Origin: Bombella dulcis
GTDB lineage: Bacteria; Pseudomonadota; Alphaproteobacteria; Acetobacterales; Acetobacteraceae
NCBI RefSeq assembly: GCF_026385505.1
Contig: NZ_JANIDV010000001.1
Coordinates: forward strand, 124,001-188,000
Length of the DNA: 64,000 nt
Reading direction: 5' to 3'
Part shown: piece after piece, positions 44,363 through 51,590 of the stretch
Numbering within the stretch: the first letter of the stretch is position 1
Layout of the letters: each line of letters begins with the position of its first letter
Notes under the pieces: model-generated
What the model saw: the letters and a program-made list of their open reading frames with translations, nothing else
Told to the model about the DNA's origin: nothing
Database searches by the model: none
Translations under genes and position numbers: made by a program

Positions 44363-44390
44363 GTTAGCGGCTGGTGAGGGCTAATGCCAT

Positions 44391-44421
44391 CCCCTTGTAT
44401 CGGAAGGGCGGGGCCCTCATA
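44391..44421 (+). promoter_or_regulatory. Possible RpoH (sigma-32) promoter for the Hsp20 gene
   Basis: CCCCTTGTAT (44391-44400), a 13-nt spacer, then CCCTCATA (44414-44421). This resembles the sigma-32 pattern CCCTTGAA-N13-CCCCATNT. It lies about 80 nt before the start codon of a heat-shock gene. The assignment is by eye. Confidence 0.5.
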
Positions 44422-44499
44422 TGTCCCGGTGCGGCAATGCCTCGTGAGGGTTGCCCGCCTGTATTCACGTCTCGCTCCCTGAGGAGGCATCGTAACGTC

Positions 44500-45018
44500 A
44501 TGTCGTCATCTGGACGCCTTTTCACGTCCCCCATGTTTCTGGGGTTTGATCATCTGGAACAAATGCTTGAACGGGCATCAAAAACAGCATCGGACGGGTA
44601 TCCGCCCTACAATATCGAGCAGCTGAGCCGCACGGCCCTGCGCATCACGCTGGCCGTGGCCGGGTTCGTCATGGATGACCTCCAGATCACGCAGGAGGAC
44701 AACCAGCTCGTGATCCGTGGTAGGCAGGCGGACGACACGCAGGGGCGTGTCTTCCTGCATCGTGGCATTGCGGCCAGGCAGTTCCATAAAGCATTCGTGC
44801 TGGCGGAGGGGATCGAGATTGCCGGGGCATGGCTTGATAATGGCCTGCTGCATATTGATCTTCATCGCCCTGAACCGGAGGTGCGCGTGAAGCATATTGC
44901 CATCCAGCAGGGCAGCTCCGGTGGTGCCATGCGGTCTCCCGCTCCGCCCGCCCGGGATGTGGAGCTGGCCCGTGATCTTTCCCCCGTTACGGAGGATGAG
45001 CCTTTTGGCCGTGAATGA
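44500..45018 (+). CDS. Small heat-shock protein (Hsp20/IbpA type)
   Basis: An alpha-crystallin-domain holdase of 172 aa. The family start MFLGFDHLEQMLERA-type segment is followed by the crystallin domain (about 35-130), with TLAVAGFVMDDLQITQEDN-like beta strands and GLLHIDLHRPEPE. The C-terminus is an Ala/Pro/Glu-rich tail. ATG 44500, with GAGGAGG about 12 nt upstream, is preferred to 44374, which would add an unrelated basic stretch. It is followed by an overlapping DUF1150 gene, a pair common in Alphaproteobacteria. Confidence 0.92.
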   Translation: MSSSGRLFTSPMFLGFDHLEQMLERASKTASDGYPPYNIEQLSRTALRITLAVAGFVMDDLQITQEDNQLVIRGRQADDTQGRVFLHRGIAARQFHKAFVLAEGIEIAGAWLDNGLLHIDLHRPEPEVRVKHIAIQQGSSGGAMRSPAPPARDVELARDLSPVTEDEPFGRE

Positions 45019-45262
45019 TGACAGCCGTATCTCTGCCAGTGATGAGCTGGCAGAGCAGAAGCGTGCCCGCTCCATGACGGGTGCGGAGCTGCGGGAGTGG
45101 GGGATGAAGGAAGTCGCCTATTTCCGGACCATCACGCATGAGGGGGCAACGCTGGTCGCCATCCATGCCGCAGATGGGACACCTGTCGGCATTGCCGAGG
45201 ATAAGGATAGTGCGGTGGACGCCATCCTCGAGCAGGACATGGTGCCGACCTTTCTGCAATAG
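44996..45262 (+). CDS. DUF1150 family protein
   Basis: A short cytoplasmic protein (88 aa from ATG 44996, 83 from GTG 45011). It carries the DUF1150 core: ELREWGMKEVAYFR, HAADGTPVGIAEDKDSAVDA and a C-terminal DMVPTFLQ. Function is unknown; it is consistently found next to Hsp20 genes. It overlaps the Hsp20 gene by 23 or 8 nt. GGAGG at 44991-44995 touches ATG 44996 but is 15 nt from GTG 45011, so the start is uncertain. Confidence 0.85.
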   Translation: MSLLAVNDDSRISASDELAEQKRARSMTGAELREWGMKEVAYFRTITHEGATLVAIHAADGTPVGIAEDKDSAVDAILEQDMVPTFLQ

Positions 45263-45311
45263 GTCTTTGCTTCTGTCCTGATGATTTCCCTGACGGATAG
45301 CGGAAGGGAGA

Positions 45312-45521
45312 TTACAGTCCGTTTTTCTGTTTATAGTGCCTGTTGATAAAAGCGACGGGGATGACCAGAAGATAGATCAGGACCCCTGCACTGAATGCGC
45401 CGATAGAGGATTCCTGGTTGATGGTAAGGCAGCGCATCAGTCCGTCGGTTATGAACTTGGCGTACTGTATAAATGTGGCGTACAGGCAGAGCAGTGACAG
45501 CCGGTACAGGACTTTTTTCAT
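45312..45521 (-). CDS. Unknown small two-helix membrane protein
   Basis: A 69-aa protein I do not recognise. It begins MKKVLYRLSLLCLYATFI with a likely membrane helix at about 5-22. A second helix (FSAGVLIYLLVIPVAFI) lies at about 43-59, and the C-terminus is basic (NRHYKQKNGL). GGGAG before the ATG supports translation. It is the next gene after lptB on the same strand, 62 nt away, with a 10-base G tract (C on its own strand) in the gap. It may be a passenger of the lpt operon. Confidence 0.6.
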   Translation of the reverse strand: MKKVLYRLSLLCLYATFIQYAKFITDGLMRCLTINQESSIGAFSAGVLIYLLVIPVAFINRHYKQKNGL

Positions 45522-45552
45522 GCACCATCTCCCTCAACTGGGGAAGAAAAGC

Positions 45553-45562
45553 GGGGGGGGGG
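45553..45562. repeat. Ten-base G homopolymer
   Basis: An uninterrupted G10 on the plus strand, 32-41 nt upstream of the start codon of the small membrane protein and just after lptB. Such tracts can slip during replication and alter promoter or leader spacing. Confidence 0.6.
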
Positions 45563-45583
45563 CCGTATTTTCCAGTCTCCCCG

Positions 45584-46327
45584 TTACAGGGAGAAATTTT
45601 CTCCCAGATAGACCCGGCGCACGTCCTCATTGGCCACGATGGCTTCCGGCGTTCCCTCCATGAGGACACGGCCGCTGTGCAGGATATAAGCCCGGTCAAT
45701 GACTTCCAGCGTTTCACGGACATTGTGGTCCGTAATCAGCACGCCGATGCCACGGTCCTTCAGATGGGACACGAGGGCACGGATTTCGCTGACGGCAATC
45801 GGGTCGATACCGGCCAGCGGTTCATCCAGCAGGATGTAGTTCGGCTGGCTTGCCAGCGCACGGGCGATTTCGAGGCGGCGACGCTCACCCCCTGACAGGG
45901 CCAGGGCAGGAGAATGACGCAGGCGGGTGATGCCGAATTCAGCCAGCAGGCCATCCAGCATGTGCTGACGTTTGTCCCGATCTTTCTCGACGGCCTCCAG
46001 TGCCACAAGGATGTTCTGTTCGACATTCAGGCCACGGAAGATGCTGGCCTCCTGCGGCAGATAGCCGACACCCAGCCGTGCCCGACGGTACATGGGCAGG
46101 GGAGTGATGTCGGCACCATCCAGCGTGATGCTTCCCATGTCTGTCTGGACGAGACCGACAATCATGTAGAAGCTGGTCGTTTTCCCGGCACCATTTGGCC
46201 CGAGGAGGCCAACGGCTTCTCCACGCTGCACGTGGAGGGATACATCATGAACGACGGTGCGTTTCTTGTAGCTTTTTCCGATGCCACGGGCTGCCAGCCC
46301 CGGCATGGCCTGACGGTCGTCTGCCAT
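45584..46327 (-). CDS. lptB: LPS export ABC transporter ATP-binding protein
   Basis: ATPase of the LptBFGC complex that extracts LPS from the inner membrane. Walker A is GPNGAGKTT (43-51), the Q-loop is VGYLPQEASIFRGL, the signature is LSGGERRRLEIARAL (144-158), Walker B is ILLDEP (165-170) and the switch is H201. Length is 247 aa. It is the third gene of kdsD-lptC-lptA-lptB; rpoN, which often follows lptB, is absent here. Confidence 0.96.
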   Translation of the reverse strand: MADDRQAMPGLAARGIGKSYKKRTVVHDVSLHVQRGEAVGLLGPNGAGKTTSFYMIVGLVQTDMGSITLDGADITPLPMYRRARLGVGYLPQEASIFRGLNVEQNILVALEAVEKDRDKRQHMLDGLLAEFGITRLRHSPALALSGGERRRLEIARALASQPNYILLDEPLAGIDPIAVSEIRALVSHLKDRGIGVLITDHNVRETLEVIDRAYILHSGRVLMEGTPEAIVANEDVRRVYLGENFSL

Positions 46328-46329
46328 GA

Positions 46330-47262
46330 TTATTTCCCTGTCTCGTTGGGAACGATAAGCCCCTGTACCGGGTTGCTGGAACCGGACATCATGTGGGAGA
46401 CGCCCGTCTTCAGGTTCACGATGGCCTGAGACCCGTTATTCTGGTTCTGCCCCTGCGTGACATGTACATGGCCGATCAGACGTGCCAGCTCCGGTCCGGC
46501 CAGATAGACGCCCCGGTCCCCGGTGGCGGTCTGACGCTCGGTCCGGATGACCACATGGCCCCAGCCGTAGGAACGGTCCAGATTGCCGCTTTTTGACTTC
46601 TGCGCACCCGCTGTCTGTCTGGCTCTGTTGGCGGCCTTCTGGGCATCGGAGAGTTCAACAGCCTGCATGATGTCAGCCGTGATGCGTTTTCCGTCATTGG
46701 TATTGACGGTGGCGTCACCCCAGCCGATGGAAACCCGTGTATGCGGGTAATATTCCACCAGATCACGGGCGGTCATCAGCTGGCGGGGCGTGGTGAACTT
46801 CATGGCCTTGCCGGTCATCAGCAGGACGCCCTTGTCGACGTCATACAGCCCGTGATCGCCCCAGCCCTGATCTTCCAGATTGTAGATGTGAACGTGCCCG
46901 AACGCCTCGACCCGGTAAAGCTCCATGTCGTCATCGCCGCCATTCTGGCTGCTGCTGTCAGTCGTGTCGGTCGCACCGGCAGGTTTCTGCCTGGGGCGCA
47001 GATAGCCGACCAGCGTATCGGCATCGACCGTCATGTCGCCCCGCTGGGCACGGGCACCTCCCGTCAGGGTCACGGTCTGGCGGTTATGGTCGTAAATTTC
47101 TTCCTTCTTCCAGAAGAGATGGACGACCTGCCCATGAGACTGGTCTTCCGTTGCCGTGTCGGCGGAAACGGCGTCTGAAGAGGGCATCAGGGTGCTGGCG
47201 AGCAGAAGGCTGCCAGCGGCGAGGACAGCATGAGGGCGGAAAGAAACAGGGAGACGCATCAT
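46330..47262 (-). CDS. lptA: LPS transport periplasmic protein LptA
   Basis: Periplasmic beta-jellyroll protein bridging LptC to LptD. A signal peptide (PHAVLAAGSLLLASTLMP) is followed by the OstA-like domain (VTLTGGARAQRGDMTVDADT, then FGHVHIYNLED). The C-terminal half has a Gln/Asn-rich tail and repeats of the strand pattern (GHVHVTQGQ). At 310 aa it is longer than E. coli LptA (185), with an acidic linker inside. AAGGAAG precedes ATG 47262; 47259 is the next codon. Confidence 0.88.
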   Translation of the reverse strand: MMRLPVSFRPHAVLAAGSLLLASTLMPSSDAVSADTATEDQSHGQVVHLFWKKEEIYDHNRQTVTLTGGARAQRGDMTVDADTLVGYLRPRQKPAGATDTTDSSSQNGGDDDMELYRVEAFGHVHIYNLEDQGWGDHGLYDVDKGVLLMTGKAMKFTTPRQLMTARDLVEYYPHTRVSIGWGDATVNTNDGKRITADIMQAVELSDAQKAANRARQTAGAQKSKSGNLDRSYGWGHVVIRTERQTATGDRGVYLAGPELARLIGHVHVTQGQNQNNGSQAIVNLKTGVSHMMSGSSNPVQGLIVPNETGK

Positions 47263-47269
47263 GCTTCCT

Positions 47270-48010
47270 TTATGGGCTTTTCAGGTCCGTGGGAGAAGGG
47301 GGAGATGGCGATAAATCATCAAAATGATTCGTCCGTCCAGCCCCAAGGAACTGAAGCGTATCGGTCTGCTGGTCCATGAAGGCACCTTCCGCATCCTGCG
47401 TGCCGAACGGGCCTTCAGCGTGAACCCAGTCATGCGTGGCGATGACCTGCTGGGGGAGGTCGATGTCGGCGGATGGGCTGTTCAGCAGGACACCATCACT
47501 GCGATAGATCACGACATGGCCATTCAGCGTCAGGGTTTGTTCATGCTGGAGGTACATGCCGCTGTCGGCCCTGGCGTGGACCCATTGATGGTTGTGGAGC
47601 ATGATGTCCGCTTCCGGCTCGATCATGTCGATGCGGTCATGCTCGGTCTGCTGGGCGATGCGGGCCGTGATGGTGTAGGGCCTGTTGTGGGAATCAATGT
47701 CCCGATAGGCGGCATGTTCCATCATGCCGCTATCCGTATGCGTACGGCGCATGATGGCCAGAATGGCACTGTTCTGATGGATCAGATGGTTGATTTCTGG
47801 CCATGTTGCCACGGAGAGCAGAAGGAAGGCGGCAAAACCGGGGAGTGCCCATTTCGCCCTCTTCATGAACAGACGCCGTCTGGCCATGGCTGCGGCGGAA
47901 GGGGGCGTCCGCCGCCTGTTCATGGCTTCCTGTCGCAGGGCGTCCAGCTGGCGGGTCTTTTCCAGACGGTCGGTGTCGAAATCGTCCCGTTTGGGTGATG
48001 GTGCCTTCAT
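47270..48010 (-). CDS. lptC: LPS export system protein LptC
   Basis: Bitopic inner-membrane protein that accepts LPS from LptFG and passes it to LptA. A basic cytoplasmic N-terminus (about 1-50) precedes one membrane helix (WALPGFAAFLLLSVATWP, about 53-70). The periplasmic jellyroll includes QWVHARADSGMYLQHEQTL and LNGHVVIYRSDG. Length is 246 aa, with a longer N-terminal tail than E. coli LptC. It overlaps the kdsD stop by 4 nt and ends 8 nt before lptA. Confidence 0.88.
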   Translation of the reverse strand: MKAPSPKRDDFDTDRLEKTRQLDALRQEAMNRRRTPPSAAAMARRRLFMKRAKWALPGFAAFLLLSVATWPEINHLIHQNSAILAIMRRTHTDSGMMEHAAYRDIDSHNRPYTITARIAQQTEHDRIDMIEPEADIMLHNHQWVHARADSGMYLQHEQTLTLNGHVVIYRSDGVLLNSPSADIDLPQQVIATHDWVHAEGPFGTQDAEGAFMDQQTDTLQFLGAGRTNHFDDLSPSPPSPTDLKSP

Positions 48011-48984
48011 GAAAGGCCCGCCCGCAGAAGGTCATGAAGGTGGAGAATCCCGACCGGCCGCCGCTTCTCATCAATGATGAACAGGCTGGTCACGGGAACG
48101 GGGCGGTCATTCATGAGCTGCCGGATGTCCTGTGCCCGCATCTCCGCCGTGCCGGTTAGCGGAGTGGGGTTCATGATTTCCGAAGCCGTGGTGTTGTCGA
48201 GGTCCCTGTCCAGGGCCGGACGAAGGTCGCCGTCGCTGATGAGGCCGGCGAGGCGGCCTTCATCATCCAGAATGCCGATGCAGCCGAAACTTTTGCGGGT
48301 GATTTCCAGAATGACGGCCCGGAGGGACATGTCCTCACGCCCCAGTGGCATGTCCTGTCCTGTATGCATGAAGTTGCTGATGGGGCGCAGCTGCGCTCCC
48401 AGAGTGCCCGCAGGATGCAGCAGGCCGAAATCATGGGCATTGAAGCCCCGCTGCTCCAGCAGGGCAATGGCCAGGGCGTCCCCCAGGGCAAGCTGGAGCA
48501 GGCAGGAGGTGGTCGGAGCCAGCCCCATCGGGCAGGCCTCCGGTGCTGCGGGAATGATGAGCGGGATCTGGACGGACTGGGCGAGCGTGGATGCTGCCTT
48601 TGTCGTAAAGGCGATCTGTGTGAGGTTCAGACGGGCGGCGTGCAGAAGGACCGGGGCCAGCTCGTTCGTCTCACCGGAATTGGAGAGATAGAGGACCACA
48701 TCGTCGGCCTCCACCATGCCGAGGTCTCCGTGAGCGGCATCGGCGGGATGAAGGAAGAGGGAAGGCGTGCCGGTGGAGGCCAGTGTCGCATTGATCTTGC
48801 GCCCGATATGACCGGACTTGCCCATCCCGGTCAGGATGAGACGGCCCTTCATGGTCAGGATGGCCTCCAGTGCGGCCTCGAACCCTTTCTGCATGGGGCC
48901 ACGCAGGGCGTCCTCAAGCTGTTCCAGCCCCCGCCGTTCTGTCTGGAGGGTACGGCAGGCGGTCAAAAGGGGAGATGAGGTCAT
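48007..48984 (-). CDS. kdsD: Arabinose-5-phosphate isomerase (KdsD/KpsF)
   Basis: Converts ribulose 5-phosphate to arabinose 5-phosphate, the first step to Kdo. The SIS domain (about 45-175) has LTGMGKSGHIGRKINATLAS and HPADAAHGDLG. Two CBS domains follow (about 205-325) with GRLAGLISDGDLRP. Length is 325 aa. It is the first gene of the kdsD-lptCAB set. Confidence 0.94.
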   Translation of the reverse strand: MTSSPLLTACRTLQTERRGLEQLEDALRGPMQKGFEAALEAILTMKGRLILTGMGKSGHIGRKINATLASTGTPSLFLHPADAAHGDLGMVEADDVVLYLSNSGETNELAPVLLHAARLNLTQIAFTTKAASTLAQSVQIPLIIPAAPEACPMGLAPTTSCLLQLALGDALAIALLEQRGFNAHDFGLLHPAGTLGAQLRPISNFMHTGQDMPLGREDMSLRAVILEITRKSFGCIGILDDEGRLAGLISDGDLRPALDRDLDNTTASEIMNPTPLTGTAEMRAQDIRQLMNDRPVPVTSLFIIDEKRRPVGILHLHDLLRAGLS

Positions 48985-48997
48985 GGAAGGGCTTTAT

Positions 48998-49648
48998 TCA
49001 GGCACGATGAGCGAAAATGTCCGACACATCATAGCCCAGAAGGTCCAGCTTTGCACGGGCAGGGAGGAAATCATAGCAGCTTTGGGCGAGTTCACGCCGT
49101 CCCTCACGGATGAGCATGGCTTCCAGTTTTTCCCAGAGCTTATGGAGATGAAGTACATCGGAAGCCGCATACTGGAGCTGTTCTTCCGACAGGGTCGGGC
49201 TGCCCCAGTCGGAACTCTGCTGCTGCTTGGACATGTCGATTCCCAGCAGCTCTCGGCTGAGATAGGCAAGGCCATGCTTGTCCGTGAAGGTATAGACAAG
49301 ACGGGCGGCAATCTTCGTGCAGATGACGGAACTGAGCGTGATGCCCAGATAGTGCTGGAGGACGGCCACATCAAACCGGGCGAAATGCATCAGCTTGGTG
49401 ACGGAACTGTCCTGGAGGAGTGCCTTGAGGTTGGGGCAGTGCCCGTAGCCACGCCCGCCCAGATGTTCCGGAATGAATTGCACAAGGTGCGCCTGCCCAT
49501 CCCCGGCAGAAATCTGCACGAGGCAGAGCCGGTCCCGGTGCGGGTTGAGGCCCATCGTTTCAGTATCAATGGCAATGGAAGAACCCAGCTCAAGATTGTC
49601 CGGGAGGTCGCCCTCATGAAGATGAATGGCGTTGCGCGGAGTGCTCAT
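48998..49648 (-). CDS. rnd: Short ribonuclease D
   Basis: A DEDDy 3'-5' exonuclease of 216 aa without the HRDC domains of E. coli RNase D, as is common in Alphaproteobacteria. Catalytic residues are D28 and E30 (IDTETMGL), D93 (FARFDVAVL), and Y160 with D164 (YAASDVLHL). It lies 13 nt before kdsD on the same strand, so it may be co-transcribed. It is next to a tRNA gene, a possible substrate class. Confidence 0.9.
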   Translation of the reverse strand: MSTPRNAIHLHEGDLPDNLELGSSIAIDTETMGLNPHRDRLCLVQISAGDGQAHLVQFIPEHLGGRGYGHCPNLKALLQDSSVTKLMHFARFDVAVLQHYLGITLSSVICTKIAARLVYTFTDKHGLAYLSRELLGIDMSKQQQSSDWGSPTLSEEQLQYAASDVLHLHKLWEKLEAMLIREGRRELAQSCYDFLPARAKLDLLGYDVSDIFAHRA

Positions 49649-49707
49649 AATTTCACCGGATTTTCTGAGGGGGACACTTCATCCCTTCAGTGAAGGGAGG
49701 AAAGCCT

Positions 49708-49794
49708 TGGTGCCCAGAAGAAGACTCGAACTTCCACGTCCTTGCGGACACAGGCACCTGAAGCCTGCGCGTCTACCAATTCCGCCATCTGGGC
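49708..49794 (-). tRNA. tRNA-Leu (anticodon CAG)
   Basis: On the minus strand an 87-nt cloverleaf including an encoded CCA. The acceptor stem is GCCCAGA/TCTGGGC with discriminator A, the D arm is GGCGGAATTGGTAGACGC, the anticodon stem-loop is CAGGC-TTCAGGT-GCCTG, there is a long variable arm as in class II tRNAs, and the T arm contains GTTCGAGTC. The anticodon CAG reads CUG, the dominant Leu codon in the window. Confidence 0.95.
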
Positions 49795-50159
49795 AAGAGC
49801 TTTCTGAGGAAGCTGGTCTCGATGGAGACGCCGCCTCGGCTCTGTGAAGACGCTTCTACGGTGTGGGCGTGATGCCGTCAACAGGGAAAATGCATTTTCC
49901 TGAAAAATTAAGCTGAAGCAGCTGGCATCAGCACAAAAAGTCCGTTTCGGACTTAATCTGTTAACTATTACTGATAATCAGTTGCATTAATGAAATGGCA
50001 CGTGGAATATTTGGTCAGTAACACTGTCTATTTTTTTGTGGGCAAGCTGGTATCTGTCAGGAAGACTGTCAAGACGACCCGGCCACGGGGTTACGGTCTC
50101 GCTCCTGATGCAGGGCGGGGCCTCCGTGTGGCATGGGCAATTCAGGGATGTATTTCGTA
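49795..50159. other. Intergenic region between tRNA-Leu and gltD
   Basis: 365 bases without a convincing gene. The centre is AT-rich. A perfect short inverted repeat AAGTCCG-TTT-CGGACTT lies at 49939-49955. TGATAATCAGTTGCATTA (about 49972-49989) looks vaguely like half of a Fur-type box. The tRNA promoter and the gltD promoter must both be here. Confidence 0.4.
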
Positions 50160-51590
50160 ATGGCTGAACAGATGCTGCGGTTTGTAAACTGCTTCCAGAA
50201 ACTTCCGGACAAACGCGCGGCGGGCGAGAGACGGGAAGATTTTGGAGAGATTTACGCCGGGTTCAGTCCGGAACGGGCCGGGGAGCAGGCATCACGCTGC
50301 TCCCAGTGTGGCATTCCCTACTGCACGGTCCATTGCCCATTGGGGAATGTCATTCCCGAATGGCTGCGCCTTACAACGGAAGGCCGGCTGAAGGAAGCTT
50401 ATGAATTGTCTTCCAGCACCAACAGCTTTCCTGAAATCTGTGGCCGCATCTGCCCGCAGGACCGTCTCTGTGAAGGAAACTGCGTTATTCGCCCGGGCTT
50501 CCAGAGCGTCACCATCGGTGCCGTGGAACGCTACATTACCGAGACCGCCTTTTCTGAAGGCTGGGTCGTGCCCCGCCTTCCTGCCGAGGAAACGGGGCAG
50601 AGCGTGGGCATTGTCGGGTCTGGCCCGGCAGGTCTGGCCTGTGCCGAACGGCTGCGGGCTGCGGGGCATGAGGTGCATGTCTATGAACGGCAGGAGAAAC
50701 CCGGCGGGCTGCTGATGTATGGCATTCCGGGCTTCAAGCTGGATAAGAGTGTTGTGGAACGACGCTGGAAGCTGCTGGAGGAGCAGGGGATCATTTTCCA
50801 TCTGGGGCAGTCTGTCGGGTATGGTGAGGGTGCCCTGTCTCTGGAGGAACTGCGCCGGGAACATGACGCCGTTTTTCTGGCCACGGGCGTCTATCAGGCC
50901 AGACAGGTGAAAGGCCCCGGTGCCGGGCTGGCCAATGTGGTGGAAGCCCTGCCTTACCTCAAGGCATCCCAGACAGGGCACGAGGATGCGGGTCTGACAG
51001 CGAAGGGCAGGCGTGTCGTGGTGCTGGGCGGTGGTGACACGGCCATGGACTGCGTGCGTACGGCCATCCGGCAGGGCGCAGAGGATGTGGTCTGCGCCTA
51101 TCGTCGTGACCGTGACAACATGCCCGGCTCCCGTCAGGAAGTTCTCAATGCCGAGGAAGAAGGTGCCCGGTTCGACTGGATGGTCACGCCGGAAGCATTC
51201 CTCGGGGATGACAAGGTGAAGGCCGTCCGCCTGCGGGAGATGCGTCTCGGTGCTGCGGACGGGGAAGGCCGCCGTGCCGTGGAGCCGACAGACACCACCC
51301 GTGATCTGAAGGCCGATCTGGTCATCTGTGCGCTGGGCTTCGAGCCGGAAAATCTGCCGGAACTCTGGAAGCAGCCGGACCTCGCCGTAACACGCTGGGG
51401 CACGCTGGATGTCTCCGGGAAGGGGCATGAAACCAGCCTGCTGGGCGTGTTCGCCGGTGGGGACATTGTCCGGGGGGCAAGCCTGGTTGTCTGGGCGATC
51501 CGTGACGGGCGTGACGCTGCCGATGCCATCATGAATTATCTGTCTGCCGGGGCTGCCCGGTCTGCAACATCTGTCGAGGAGTGCGCCTGA
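50160..51590 (+). CDS. gltD: Glutamate synthase small subunit
   Basis: FAD- and Fe-S-containing subunit that takes electrons from NADPH for the large subunit. Two N-terminal Cys clusters bind 4Fe-4S centres: CSQCGIPYCTVHCP and CGRICPQDRLCEGNC. The FAD Rossmann motif is VGIVGSGPAGLACAE, and the NADPH motif is VVVLGGGDTAMDCVRTA. Length is 476 aa from ATG 50160; starts at 50133 and 50148 are in frame but add non-family residues. The stop overlaps the gltB start. The order D-B is the reverse of E. coli. Confidence 0.94.
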   Translation: MAEQMLRFVNCFQKLPDKRAAGERREDFGEIYAGFSPERAGEQASRCSQCGIPYCTVHCPLGNVIPEWLRLTTEGRLKEAYELSSSTNSFPEICGRICPQDRLCEGNCVIRPGFQSVTIGAVERYITETAFSEGWVVPRLPAEETGQSVGIVGSGPAGLACAERLRAAGHEVHVYERQEKPGGLLMYGIPGFKLDKSVVERRWKLLEEQGIIFHLGQSVGYGEGALSLEELRREHDAVFLATGVYQARQVKGPGAGLANVVEALPYLKASQTGHEDAGLTAKGRRVVVLGGGDTAMDCVRTAIRQGAEDVVCAYRRDRDNMPGSRQEVLNAEEEGARFDWMVTPEAFLGDDKVKAVRLREMRLGAADGEGRRAVEPTDTTRDLKADLVICALGFEPENLPELWKQPDLAVTRWGTLDVSGKGHETSLLGVFAGGDIVRGASLVVWAIRDGRDAADAIMNYLSAGAARSATSVEECA

